This document shows, in pieces, positions 21,346 through 30,188 of a DNA stretch of 64,000 nt (position 1 is its first letter; each line of letters starts with the position of its first letter). Under the pieces are notes generated by a model. That model saw only the letters and a list, made by a program, of their open reading frames with translations, searched no databases and was not told where the DNA came from. The stretch covers positions 48,777,003 through 48,841,002 of the forward strand of contig CM026400.1 in the NCBI GenBank assembly GCA_014843695.1, written 5' to 3'. Both the position numbers and the translations under genes were made by a program. Source of the DNA: Archivesica marissinica (Eukaryota > Mollusca > Bivalvia > Venerida > Vesicomyidae).

Positions 21346-21520
21346 TACAAATAGAGACCATCGACCAGCAAAATATCACGCAAGTAGATCTACAATACAC
21401 AATGTTTACAAATAGAGACCATCGAAATATCATGCAAGTAGATCTACAAAATACACAATATTTACAAATAGAGACCATCAAATAATCACGAAAGTAGATC
21501 TACAATACACAATGTTTACA
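21346..21520 (-). repeat. Minisatellite copying an acceptor and exon start
   Basis: About 3.5 imperfect units of 40-57 bp with ATGTTTACAAATAGAGACC and AATATCACG.AAGTAGATCTA blocks. On the minus strand each unit holds ATTGTAG/ATC(T)AC then CGTGATATTTTG, which matches the acceptor and first codons of the discoidin exon at 19809 (TTGTAG/ATCGACTTC, CGTGATATTTTG). Units reach stops quickly, so they are decoy-like splice sites rather than exons. Confidence 0.75.
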
Positions 21521-21524
21521 AATG

Positions 21525-21580
21525 ATGGGCAAGTTATTTGAAGTCAGCGACCTTAACCACTCGACCAAAGAGGAACCTGT
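21525..21580 (-). mobile_element. SINE family 2 head fragment
   Basis: Minus-strand CTTTGGTCGAGTGGTTAAGG then CGCTGACTTC, the start of the type II tRNA-like head. Only about 55 bp remain. Confidence 0.5.
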
Positions 21581-21655
21581 TTGGGAATTTCCAAAGCCCC
21601 TAGTCCGTCAGTAATTTCAACACTACCTAAACGAAATATAACTCTAATGACATAC

Positions 21656-21801
21656 TATTATATAAGGATTTTCCTCGCGGTTGTCTGCGCACCATCCGGA
21701 CTGTAGCGTGGACTGTTGTTGCCATGACGACCGCATAATGTTTGCATTCGGGATACTTTCATCTAACATTCCAAGATCAGTGAGGCAGCCATTTTGTTTT
21801 G
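21656..21801 (-). CDS. Discoidin (F5/8 type C) domain, N-terminal exon
   Basis: A 146-nt exon in phase 1 to 0. The minus-strand acceptor is CATGTTTTACAG and the donor is ATAATA/GTATGT. It encodes 48 codons: KQNGCLTDLGMLDESIP, NANIMRSSWQQQSTL and GWCADNREENPYII. The C...LGM.D..IP...I..SS pattern and the following W are the standard opening of an F5/8C domain, with the first Cys present. The split first codon (G+CA) joins the phase-1 end of the exon at 23610 without a stop, and the phase-0 end joins 19809. Confidence 0.8.
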
Positions 21802-22029
21802 CTGTAAAACATGTCTTGTTGCTATGCAATCCCTCTAAATAAGAGTCCTAAGCCATATAAGTTTACACGATTATTACCAGAATTGATAGATACCCATTAT
21901 TGTGAGAGAGTGAAATATTTAAAGCCACTGGGACTTGCCCATAGACATAAGCCCGAGGACTTTATTCATTGTTTCAAAATTATCGTAGAATTAGAATACA
22001 TCTTGTGTGAAAAATTCTTCTCAATTGTT

Positions 22030-22262
22030 CAAGCAAGAACATTTAAACTTTATTTATTGCGAAGCAAGGTTTAACAACTTATATTAATTACTCTCATTGG
22101 CGCGGATGAAAGCGTAAATGTGGTCAATCATATAGGAGGAAACCGGAGTACCCGGAGAAAACACACTTATCCGATCTGGCGACTATCGTGCTATCTCACA
22201 TCGAACCCGAGGCTGCATTGGTGAGAAGATAGCGTGCTAACAACTGCACTAATCGGACAAAG
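22030..22262 (-). mobile_element. SINE family 1, near full length
   Basis: Minus-strand head TGTCCGATTAGTGCAGTTG, B-box region GGTTCGATGTGAG, body GGTACTCCGGTTTCCTCC and tail CCTTGCTTCGCAATAAATA. It lies in the intron before the discoidin N-terminal exon. Confidence 0.75.
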
Positions 22263-22370
22263 CAGAACTAGTGGCCATTGTTACAAACCACTCTCACCAA
22301 GATGTGAAACCAGCTATAGATAGACCCTTCCATAGGAGCCTAGCAATGATTCTACGCTATATTTAACACT

Positions 22371-22626
22371 ACAGTCAAACATGTGTTGGTGGTCACCTCC
22401 ATTAAGCAGCCAACCTGTATTAAGCAGCCAGTTTCCAGATTTCCAATATGTTGTTTTGTTATACATTTGACCTCTATTAAACAGCCACGTGTGCTAAGCA
22501 GCCAGTTTCCAGATTTCCAATATGTTGTTTTGTTATATATTTGACCTCTATTAAGCAGTCACCTGTGCTAAGCAACCACTTTCTCTGACTCCCTTGGCTG
22601 GCTGCTTAAGACAGGTTTGACTCTAC
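22371..22626. mobile_element. Pogo/Tigger-like MITE with internal duplication
   Basis: Starts ACAGTCAAACATGTGTTGG and ends GCTTAAGACAGGTTTGACT. An internal block of about 78 bp (GCCAGTTTCCAGATTTCC ... GACCTCTATTAA) is repeated, so it is longer than the other copies. Confidence 0.75.
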
Positions 22627-22662
22627 TTAAAATTATACAACTTACTTACTAATTAGCAATGT

Positions 22663-22853
22663 ACAGTCAAACCTGTGTTAGTGGTCAGCTCTATTAACCA
22701 GCCAACCAGCATTAAGCAGCCAGTTTTCAGATTCCCAATATATTACTTTGTTATACATTTGACCTCTATTAAGCAGCCACCTGTGCTAGGCAGCCACTTT
22801 CTGTGATTCCCTTGGCTGGCTGGCTGTTTTAGACTGGATTGACTATACCTGGT
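22663..22853. mobile_element. Pogo/Tigger-like MITE copy
   Basis: Starts TACAGTCAAACCTGTGTTAG and ends GACTGGATTGACTATA; the right end is diverged. The interior matches the family at 15678. Confidence 0.75.
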
Positions 22854-22864
22854 AATGTATGATC

Positions 22865-23640
22865 GGGTTAACCATTTCCTTCATAGAGATTTAGGTTAAT
22901 ATACTATTATATCTCCATAAAAACGACAGCCATTTAACCCTTTCCTTCATAGAGATTTAGGTTAATATACTATTATATCTCCATAAAAACGACAGCCATT
23001 TAACCCTTTCCTTCATAGAGATTTAGGTTAATATACTATTATATCTCCATAAAAACGACAGCCATTTAACCCTTTCCTTCATAGAGATTTAGGTTAATAT
23101 ACTATTATATCTCCATAAAACGACAGCCATTTAACCCTTTCCTTCATAGAGATTTAGGTTAATATACTATTATATCTCCATACAAACGACAGCCATTTAA
23201 CCCTTTCCTTCATAGAGATTTAGGTTAATATACTATTATATCTCCATACAAACGACAGCCATTTAACACTTTCCTTCATAGAGATTTAGGTTAATATACT
23301 ATTATATCTCCATACAAACGACAGCCATTTAGCTTTCCTTCATAGAGATTTAGGTTAATATACTATTATATCTCCATACAAACAACAGCCACTTCATAGA
23401 GATTTAGGTTAATATAATATTATATCTCCATACAAACGACAGCGATTTAGCTATCATGCAGTGGATAAGTAGTCGCCATATCTATTCAACCTCCATAGAT
23501 ATTACTGGGCTTTCATAGAGAAATAGGTTAATATACTATTATATCTCCATACAGACGACAGCCATTTAGCTATCATGCAGTGGATAAGTAGTCACCATAT
23601 CTATCCCACCTCCATAGATATTACTGGGACTACATGAGAG
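22865..23640 (-). repeat. 119-bp satellite with a 66-bp sub-array
   Basis: From 22865 to about 23400 a shortened 66-bp unit (CCCTTTCCTTCATAGAGATT, AGGTTAATATACTATTATAT, CGACAGCCATTTA) repeats about eight times. From about 23400 full 119-bp units appear with the donor-like sequence on the minus strand (gene sense). The array ends exactly at the splice donor of the exon at 23610. Confidence 0.92.
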
Positions 23641-23869
23641 TGTGGCCTTTATTATGAACATTAGTTTGGCTACTACATTGTCAATGTATGTCATATTGGT
23701 AATGGTGTCAAGGGGTGCTTCTATGAGAGAAATGGTTAATGTATAGTAAATGTACATACATAATGCAGTGTATTTTGTCAAGACCTTCACGGTTAATGTG
23801 TTCTCTTTAAATGTAACATATTCCATTCCATCAGATGCAACCAATAACACGTATCTGCCGTCCAGGTCC
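23610..23869 (-). CDS. Exon before the discoidin domain, unrecognised region
   Basis: A 260-nt open exon in phase 2 to 1. The minus-strand acceptor is TTTTATTTAAG and the donor is TATGGAG/GTGGGATAG. It encodes DLDGRYVLLVASDGMEYV, FKENTLTVKVLTKY, IEAPLDTITNMTYIDNVV and SCSPSNIYG. An alternative inner acceptor (TTTCTCTCATAG, strong pyrimidine tract) at 23720 gives a 111-nt phase 1 to 1 exon starting APLDTITN. The latter form is what the module copies at 29618, 35771 and 44649 retain. I recognise no domain. The 119-bp satellite begins at its donor. Exon use (long or short) is not decided by sequence alone. Confidence 0.6.
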
Positions 23870-24069
23870 CTTAAATAAAATTAGTTATATAAATTGTGCA
23901 CATTGCTGAAGTTTCATGACTGTATTGAATTTTGATCACTAGAAATGAACATGTCCGAAAATCCAACTTTTATCACATTTTCCATTGCAAATTTTGGATT
24001 TTAAATATTTAAATAATTATTTATGATATTTTTTATTTTATTTTTTTGGAATTACATAAATCTGCTTAC

Positions 24070-24214
24070 TTGAGGAATTTAGCTACTAATACTCGGTTTC
24101 TACCAACAAATTGTATCTTGTATGAAGCTGTTGTCGCTCCGAACTGCTGTATGGTGTATCTGTCGTTAGTAATGAAACACTTCGAGACCGGGATAATGTT
24201 GTGGAAACTGTAAA
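24070..24214 (-). CDS. Exon between kringle and discoidin regions
   Basis: The minus-strand acceptor TTGCATTGTTAG gives a 145-nt exon in phase 1 to 2, joining the kringle exon. A second acceptor, TTAGTTTACAG (start 24207, phase 2), is also possible. The donor is CTCAA/GTAAGC. It encodes YSFHNIIPVSKCFITNDRY, TIQQFGATTASYKIQFVG and RNRVLVAKFL. The phase-2 end joins 23869 with a split Lys. Alternating hydrophobic strands suggest a beta fold, but the family is not recognised. Confidence 0.6.
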
Positions 24215-24269
24215 CTAACAATGCAACAAACATCATGTATCAGTCACTCGTTAATCATATAAATTCCAA

Positions 24270-24560
24270 TTATATCGACCCCCGTCTGACCCTAATACTA
24301 TTAACTGTCTTTCAGAATGGACTTTAAACCGAGGTCTCGGGTCGGTGCTTTACATCGTGCACGTAAAAGAACCAGAGAAGACTCTGGAATTGGTCTCTGT
24401 CTGTATCATTGCACTATCCTCCAACAATCTAAAATGACTAATCTCCAATCTCTTCAGGAGGCGTCGCTCATATGAACAACCTGTAGCGACGATAAATAAA
24501 CGTAAAAACAGACGAATTAGTGGTCCAGTGGACTGCGAATCCAGGGATCACATGTTCGAT
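24270..24560 (-). mobile_element. SINE family 4, full length
   Basis: Minus-strand body with GGGTCAGACGGGGGTCGAT, CCGAGGTCTCGGGTCGG in reverse context, GAGACCAATTCCAGAGTC and a 3' GTTTATTTATCGTCGCTAC in the plus reading. The head lies near 24550, where GTCCAGTGG appears inverted. Confidence 0.7.
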
Positions 24561-24880
24561 AATATTAAGGTGCGAAAGGTCTGAAGTTTGAGCCCCGCTG
24601 GAGTCATTACGATTGTGCCCTTAGGCAAGGCATTTAAATTCCATGTTGCCTTTCTCTCTCCCTTGTGGCGGTGGATTACATCAGGAATGAGGTCTAGAGA
24701 GTGATTAATAGAAGTTACTTTATACAAATTTATTTTAGCTTGATTGCAAAACAAGTTCTTTCAACTTATATTAATCACTCTCGAGACCTCATTCCTGATG
24801 GAATCCATCGCCATGAAGGAGAGAGAAGTTGTAAGAACTTGTTTCGCAATCAGGCTAAAATAAATGTGTATAAACTAATA
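24561..24880. mobile_element. Inverted pair of SINE family 3 copies
   Basis: A plus copy (24565-24745: GGTGCGAAAGGTCTGAAG, CTTAGGCAAGGCATTTAAAT, GAATGAGGTCTAGAGAG) meets a minus copy tail to tail at about 24720 (CTTGATTGCAAAACAAG ... ATCGCCATGAAGGAG). A further tail fragment follows to 24880. Two tails facing each other can fold back. Confidence 0.7.
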
Positions 24881-24929
24881 TTAAGATGGGATGATAAATG
24901 GAGGTTTCATGCATACATAATACGAGCAT

Positions 24930-25172
24930 GTGGAAGTCGTGACAGCGCAGTGGATGCGAGTTTGCTTCAGGTGCGAAAGGTCCGGAATTCGAGCCCCACT
25001 GGAGCCGTTACGATTGTGCCCTTAGGCAAGGCATTTAAATTCCATGTTGCCTCTTCTCTCTCCCTCGTGGCGATGGATTCCATCAGGAATGAGGTCTCGA
25101 GAGTGATTTATATAAACTGAAATAACTTGTTTCGCAATCGAGCTAAGATAAATTTGTATAAACTAATACGGG
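24930..25172 (+). mobile_element. SINE family 3, full length
   Basis: Head GTGACAGCGCAGTGGATGCG, B-box-like GAATTCGAGCCCCACTGG, body CCCTTAGGCAAGGCATTTAA and tail TTTCGCAATCGAGCTAAGAT, ending in GTATAAACTAA. Confidence 0.85.
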
Positions 25173-25189
25173 CATGCAAAAGAGCCAGG

Positions 25190-25420
25190 GATACTTCTGG
25201 AATTCGAGCGCTTTCTGCATCTTGCACTACCTCTAAATAATACATGATTAATATACTCCTGGAGGTGTCGCCCCCAATTAACCAAGGGGCGACGAGAAAT
25301 AAATGTATAAAAAAGATGTGTGGTTAAGGCGGCCGCCTACAGAGCGGGAGGTCGAATGTTCGAAACTAGTCAGGGTTCGTTCGGATATGTCCGGTTGGTG
25401 AGCCGCCTGCTAGTTAAATA
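25190..25420. mobile_element. Old SINE family 4 body and a separate tRNA-like head
   Basis: 25190-25310 is a diverged family 4 body (GGGATACTTCTGGAATTCG, GGAGGTGTCGC, GGGGCGACGAGAAATAAATG). 25318-25375 has GTGTGGTTAAGGCGGCCGCC and a B-box-like ATGTTCGAAACTAG, another tRNA-derived head. Confidence 0.45.
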
Positions 25421-25537
25421 ATGGTTAGTTTAAACTTTATTTATTGTTCTTCTTTTGTACAAAGGGCATATATGCATCGAAATTATATAAACACACAGGT
25501 ATAGTGTAGCAGTAAATAATGGTTAGTGATTGCCTAC

Positions 25538-25694
25538 CAGCCTGGCGCCTGTCATACAAGCATAGGATTCGGGAAGTACTGATGATCATAAAAAGAGGTG
25601 TCTCATAAGTCAGAAATAGCTGACTCTTTTCTAAACTTTTTACAATAAAATAATGTTCGTCAAAATCACTCAAGATAGAAAATGTTGCAATTTG
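25538..25694 (-). CDS. Low-confidence candidate exon
   Basis: Minus strand from acceptor-like ATGTGGTTAG to donor-like GCTG/GTAGGC. It encodes QIATFSILSDFDEHYFIVKS, LEKSQLFLTYETPLFMII and RILCLYDRRQA. The composition is protein-like. The phase-0 start does not match the phase-1 end of the kringle exon 165 bp upstream, so it is either not used or belongs to another isoform. Confidence 0.2.
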
Positions 25695-25858
25695 CTAACC
25701 ACATGCAGCACATTTCTGAAAATCTTTCCATTTTCCAAATATTTTGGAACATTCAGAAATTAGTACGGTACCTACTTATCTACACCAACATTGGCAAGCT
25801 AGCCAAAAAATTATAGATGTCCATTCCATTCGAAATCCAGATTTCGTTTCGTACAAAC

Positions 25859-26092
25859 CTCTTTCAGCACAGCAGCCCCATCTATTTCTGATGCCGGTGA
25901 AGCACCAGATGCAATCATCCATGTCCGGATTCCTGCAGAAGTTCTCGGCTGCCGAGACAGACTCATCAGGGAACATATAGGAAGGAACAGTATTGGCGTA
26001 ATATGTGTCATTCCAATCTACACATTGGGTGCCGTCTGGTAAACTGTTCAGTGTTCCTATATATTCGTGCGTAGGTACTTCTTTCAGAACGA
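25859..26092 (-). CDS. Kringle-like domain exon
   Basis: A 234-nt exon in phase 1 to 1, the usual symmetry of kringle modules. The minus-strand acceptor is ATTCTATTATCAG; the donor is AGAG/GTTTGT (weak). It encodes EYIGTLNSLPDGTQCVDW, SYMFPDESVSAAENFCRNP, DDCIWCFTGIRNRWGCC. The Y.GT, QC..W, P....A.NFCRNP and WC(F)T...RWG.C landmarks identify a kringle. The outer cysteine pair (C1 and C6) is not visible in this exon while an extra Cys (DDC) is, so the disulphide set is altered or the outer cysteines lie in neighbouring exons. It is the most 5' confident exon seen. Confidence 0.85.
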
Positions 26093-26625
26093 CTGATAAT
26101 AGAATTTGCATAGTATCTTATAAAAATTATACTGATATTTGAAACCAAATTAAGAAATAATATTTGTCTTTCAGTTATCTAGTGGCAAATAAAGAACGTA
26201 TTACGTACGTCGTTGTATGTTATATGTGATTTATGTTTTGCAATAAGTACTGTTAAAACAAAATAAACCATGGTAAGTAGTTCTGACGCGTAGGAATTAA
26301 CGATGCAGGCCTAAGTGCGAGTGGTTAATTCCGGCGCTCGGAACAACGACTATAAACAATGCAAATACAAACATTATTTCGATTTTAACTAGACTACAAT
26401 ATCTAAAAAAGTGCAAAAAGTTATTTCTATGAAAACGTAAATGTTGTCACAAAATTATAAACATGCCAATAAAATGACGTCACGTTTTGACATCACACGC
26501 TAAACCATGGTTTATTGCAGATTTAAATATGGTCAATTCCTTATTTGCGCATACAGATAAAATATGCTAGAATTTCTCTTTTTAATTCTTCGGATAATAA
26601 TCGACTTCTTCATGGAACAATAAAA
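26093..26625. other. AT-rich intron or 5' spacer
   Basis: No exon or repeat recognised. Short microsatellite-free sequence, partly with high A/T. Confidence 0.4.
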
Positions 26626-27115
26626 ATTAGGGATGGCAACGAATATACGAATATTCGATCGGACATCCGAATATCAAAAAATATTATATTTGCAAAAATG
26701 AAACAAACTGTCATAAAATCAGATACGTTTTCTTTTGAAACGATCAATAAACCGTTCAATACAAAAGAAATCGCCCCAGGATTGTGAATAAACTATGTTG
26801 TGGTCGCATCCATGGCAGGTGTTACATGTAATATTACAGGCACTTTGCATCAACATCCACTCCATGTATTGTAAATTATTAAACTGCTCAATAATATTAC
26901 GAAAAAGTACTATTTAAAGTACGCGTTTTAAGATACTGTCCTCAAAAATGCCGCCCGCTCAAACATGAGCGCTTGGAAAGACGTCAATCGATCGAGAATA
27001 AGTAAATTGCTAATCTATGCAAATTGGACTGGACAAATTCGCGTACAACATTAATCTGAATAATCATTTGAAAAACAAACACCCTTCAGCGGAAAGCAGT
27101 TGAAGTGACAATGGC
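26626..27115 (+). mobile_element. Possible hAT transposon remnant
   Basis: Begins TAGGGATGGCAACGAATAT with tandem GAATATTCG-type motifs, as at many hAT ends. Near 27045-27100 a frame reads LNNHLKNKHPSAESS before a stop, like the histidine end of a BED-type zinc finger. The paired cysteines and the right terminal repeat are not found, so this is a decayed fragment at best. Confidence 0.35.
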
Positions 27116-27404
27116 TTCATTTGTGAAAACGCCCATGAATGTACAGTGGCCGATAACAATAACTGAACGAGTCGCCGTCATATTTGCATGACATGCAGGA
27201 AGAAGATAGCGTAAAACAGAAAGTTGGTTAATTTGGCAATATTTATAAGAGTTTCAGTGAAGAAGGCTGAATGACGGATAATCAGTTGATCAATATGCCT
27301 GTGTGTTTTAGCCTAACTAATATCGGAGTTTGTTCAAGGGAGGGAGCTATATACGCGGCTTGGTGAAGGCCAGTGATTGTGTCTCTATGCTGACTTGCTT
27401 TTTG

Positions 27405-27560
27405 TAAATTTTATTTATTACGATTGCGAAGCAAGTTTTAACAACTTACATTAATCACTCTCGTTGGCTCGGATGAAAGCATATATGTGGTCATTCATGT
27501 GGGAGGAAACCGGAGTACCCGGAGAAAACCCACCTGTCCGATCTGGCAACCATGGTACTG
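27405..27560 (-). mobile_element. SINE family 1, body and tail
   Basis: Plus-strand order is tail first (ATTGCGAAGCAAGTTTTAAC), then ATTAATCACTCTCGTTGGC, CCGGAGTACCCGGAGAAAAC and CTGTCCGATCTGGC. The tRNA head is missing. Confidence 0.75.
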
Positions 27561-27679
27561 ACTTGCTTATCCGCCGATTGATAGCTAAATGGTTGTATCA
27601 TATGTAAATCTAAAATCTATATGTGGGAAAGGATTAAGGAATATGCTCGCCAAATTTCAATAAAATTGTGATAGCTGCA

Positions 27680-27935
27680 AAAACGCATTGGACTGGTTAA
27701 TCCAGGGACCGCAGGTTCGATCCCCCATTTGATCCAAATAAAATTATCAGTCTTTCATTGAGACTTTAAACCGAGGTCTCGTGTCGGTGCTTTAAAAGAA
27801 CCAGAGGAGACTTTGGAATGGGTCTCTGTCTGTATCATTACACTATCCTCCAAAAATCTAAAATAACTAATCTCTTCAGGAGGCGTCGCTCATATGGGCA
27901 ACCGGTAACGATGATATATAAACGTAAACACACAC
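27680..27935 (-). mobile_element. SINE family 4 copy
   Basis: The plus reading has GGTTAATCCAGGGACCGCAG, TTCGATCCCCCATTTG and then GTGTCGGTGC, TCTGTCTGTATCATTACAC and GGCAACCGGTAACGATGA, followed by (AC)n. Orientation of head and body looks rearranged at the left end. Confidence 0.6.
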
Positions 27936-28074
27936 ACATACTCACTTTTCGGGAACTGAAGTTCGATCACAGTAAAAGACCTTCCTAAATCCAGAAGCAA
28001 CCAGGAAATGACAATTGTCGTACTCGGATATGGTTGTGGACCAATTACAAAAGATATATCTGAAAGTATCAGAA

Positions 28075-28150
28075 TGTATTTTTGAACTGTATCTGATCAA
28101 CAGCGGGTTCAAATCACCACTGCGGGTTCGAATCCCACTTGGGTAGTCAC
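28075..28150 (+). mobile_element. tRNA-like B-box fragment
   Basis: CACTGCGGGTTCGAATCCC follows a diverged GCGGGTTCAAATCACC, a duplicated T-arm-like sequence. No A box or acceptor stem, so not a tRNA gene. Confidence 0.4.
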
Positions 28151-28304
28151 ATTCATTCAAGTATCCAGCTGGCTTGCAGAGGTCAGCGGTTCTACCCAGG
28201 TGCCCGTAGGTGCCTTTAATACTGTTCGGATGGACAACCTGGGTCTTCCTCCACCAGTCGCAATGTGATATAAGTTGTTTTAGTTGACGCTAAAAACGAA
28301 ACAA

Positions 28305-28548
28305 AACGTATTAGTTTATACAAATTTATTTTAGCTCGATTGCGAAACAAGTTCTTACAACTTATATTAATCACTCTCGAAACCTCATTCCTGATGTAAT
28401 CCATCGCCACTTGAGAGAGAGAAAAGTCAACTTGGAATTTAAATGCCTTGCCTAAGGGCACAATCATAACTGCTCCAGCGGGGCTCGAACTCCGGACCTT
28501 TCACACCTGAAGCGAACGTGCATCCCCTGCGCTATCACGACTTCCACA
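28305..28548 (-). mobile_element. SINE family 3, full length (module copy 1)
   Basis: Minus-strand head GAAGTCGTGATAGCGCAGGG, B box GGAGTTCGAGCCCC, body and a TTTCGCAATCGAGCTAAAAT tail ending GTATAAACTAA. Homologues sit at 34700-34945 and 43578-43823 in the other two modules. Confidence 0.85.
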
Positions 28549-28904
28549 AAACTGATCAATAGCACTACGAAAAATGACCAAAATTGGCTTTTATATTACC
28601 TCCCTTGATAGATAATATACGATTTATCCCGAAATATATATTGTCCTTTTAGTTGGAATCCTTTGTTTTTACTGTTGTTGTCTAACCAGATGGTGCGGTC
28701 TAGATGGATTCATAATTACCGTCACTAAATAGATTCGGGCTCTGGGGAAAAAGCTGAAAAATAGACCCCCTGGGGCCGAACACCCACAATAACCATAACT
28801 GAAGAATCCCCCTCCCTCGGATACAAACGGTTGCTGGAGAAAAAAGCTACCTCTATTCTAGAAATGGTGAAGAAAAGACCCCTCCATGGAGCCGCACATC
28901 CTTA
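28549..28904. other. Module spacer with a dispersed repeat
   Basis: Contains TATTACCTCCCTTGATAG ... TAGTTGGAATCCTTTG (dispersed, also at 19020-19150 inverted), then two diverged copies of a GAAAAA...AGACCCCT..GGAGCCG block. No exon seen. Nearly the same spacer is at 34946-35320 and 43824-44200. Confidence 0.6.
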
Positions 28905-29640
28905 GTAACCATTATTTAACCCTTTCCTTCAGAGATTTAGGCTAATATACTATTATATCTCCATACAAATGACAGCCATTTAGCTATCATACAGTGGATA
29001 AGTAGTGGCCATATCTATCCCACCTCCATAGATATTACTGGGACTTCATAGAGATTTAGGTTAATATACTATCATATCTCCATACAAACGACAGCCATTT
29101 AGCTATCATGCAGTGTATAAGTAGTCGCCACATCTATCCCACCTCCATAGATATTACTGGAACTACATAGAGATTTAGGTATATATACTTTTATATCTCC
29201 ATACAAACGACAGCCATTTAGCTATCATACAGTGGATAAGTTGTGGCCATATCTATCCCACCTCCATAGATATTACTGGGACTTCATAGAGATTTAGGTT
29301 AATATTCTATTATATCTCCATACAAACGACAGCCATTTAGCTATCATGCAGTGGATAAGTAGTGGCCATATCTATCCCACCTCCATAGATATTACTGGGA
29401 CTACATAGAGATTTAGGTTAATATTCTATTATATCTCCATACAAACGACAGCCATTTAGTTATCATGCAGTGGATAAGTAGTCGTCATATATATCCACCT
29501 CCATAGATATTACTGGGACTTCATAGGGATTTAGGTTAATATACTATTATATCTCCATACAAACGACAGCCATTTAGCTATCATACAGTGGATAAAGAGT
29601 GGCCATATTTATACCACCTCCATAGATATTGCTGGGACTA
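28905..29640 (-). repeat. 119-bp satellite array (module copy 1)
   Basis: About six units of about 119 bp, with the donor-like TATGGAG/GTGGG on the minus strand. It ends at the exon remnant at 29618. Confidence 0.92.
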
Positions 29641-30014
29641 CATGATATTCTGGCCTTTATTATGAGCATTGGTTTGGCTACTACATTGTCAATGTATGTC
29701 ATATTGGTCATGGTGTCAAGAGGTGTGTGTGTGTGTTATATGTTCGTCGCTACCGGTTGCCGATATGAGCGACGTCTCCTGAAGAGATTAGTAATTTTGG
29801 AGGATAGTGCAATGATACAGACAGAGACCCATTCCAAAGTCTCCTCTGGTTCTTTTACATGCACGGTGTACATCACCGACACAAGACCTCGGCTTAACGT
29901 CACATCTGAAAGACTGTTAAATTTATTAGGGTCAGATGGGTGATCGAACCTGCGATCCCTGGATTACCAGTCCAGCATGTTACCACTGGACTACAGATGC
30001 ATCAAGAGGTGCTT
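29618..30014 (-). pseudogene. Exon split by a SINE (module copy 1)
   Basis: Homologue of the 111-nt exon at 23610-23720. The 5' part (AAGCACCTCTTGA, preceded by a good acceptor CTTTCCCTCATAG) is at 30002-30014. The rest lies at 29618-29725, encoding TMTNMTYIDNVVAKPML or similar and ending TATGGAG/GTGG. A SINE lies between with a 10-bp duplication TCAAGAGGTG on both sides. The exon is therefore broken here. Confidence 0.75.
29726..30001 (-). mobile_element. SINE family 4 in an exon, with 10-bp target duplication
   Basis: Target duplication TCAAGAGGTG at 29716-29725 and 30002-30011. The minus-strand head is CTGTAGTCCAGTGGTAACATG, with a CTGGA-CTGGTAA-TCCAG arm (GGT anticodon position, Thr-like) and B box GGTTCGATCACCC. 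The 3' end is GGTAGCGACGAACATATAAC followed by a short (AC) run of about 16 bp. This is the clearest example of the family. Confidence 0.9.
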
Positions 30015-30122
30015 CTATGAGGGAAAGGATTAAGAACACAAACCCCTACCCCACCTCCTGGCAAACATTTATGTAATTTATTTAAGTTCGTATGGCACTG
30101 GATGTAATGAAAACAATCTTAC

Positions 30123-30188
30123 CTCCATCAGGAATATTGCTGGTGGCTTGGTTTCCATATTGAAGTCTAACATTGGAAATAACAAACT
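30123..30188 (-). CDS. 66-nt exon at the satellite edge (module copy 1)
   Basis: Minus strand, phase 1 to 1. The acceptor CATTTATCTTGCAG is the first satellite unit itself; the donor is GGAG/GTAAGATTG. It encodes FVISNVRLQYGNQATSNIPDG. With the next exon start (AAGCACC) the join gives Glu and no stop. Copies at 36948-37013 and 45827-45892 keep frame and both splice sites but differ in sequence (ISNGILQYGNKTFSNIPDG). The module is not recognised. Confidence 0.55.

Larger units (their letters stand above)
12424..26092 (-). other. Minus-strand multidomain gene locus: kringle, F5/8C, CUB
   Basis: Locus-level entry that groups the exons listed separately. Read on the minus strand, the chain is 26092-25859, 24214-24070, 23869-23610, 21801-21656, 19809-19638, 17601-17445, 15557-15355, 14064-13845, 13552-13349 and perhaps 12626-12424. 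Phases at the joins are 1, 2, 1, 0, unresolved, 1, 0, 1, 1, with no stop created at the nine joins except the unresolved one. Domain order is kringle-like, unknown, discoidin, CUB, unknown, hydrophobic segment. I see no first exon or signal peptide; more 5' exons may lie in the module copies to the right. The product is likely secreted or cell-surface (inference from domains). Confidence 0.65.

Noticed and set aside
20452..21481. Ser/Leu-rich and Arg/Glu-rich ORFs
   Set aside because: Purine/pyrimidine microsatellite translation.
21811..22074. Plus-strand 87-codon ORF
   Set aside because: Begins over the antisense of a discoidin exon acceptor and ends in a SINE tail; no start context or domain.
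26545..26787. Plus-strand 80-codon ORF as a gene
   Set aside because: AT-rich composition, overlaps hAT-like terminal sequence and shows no domain.
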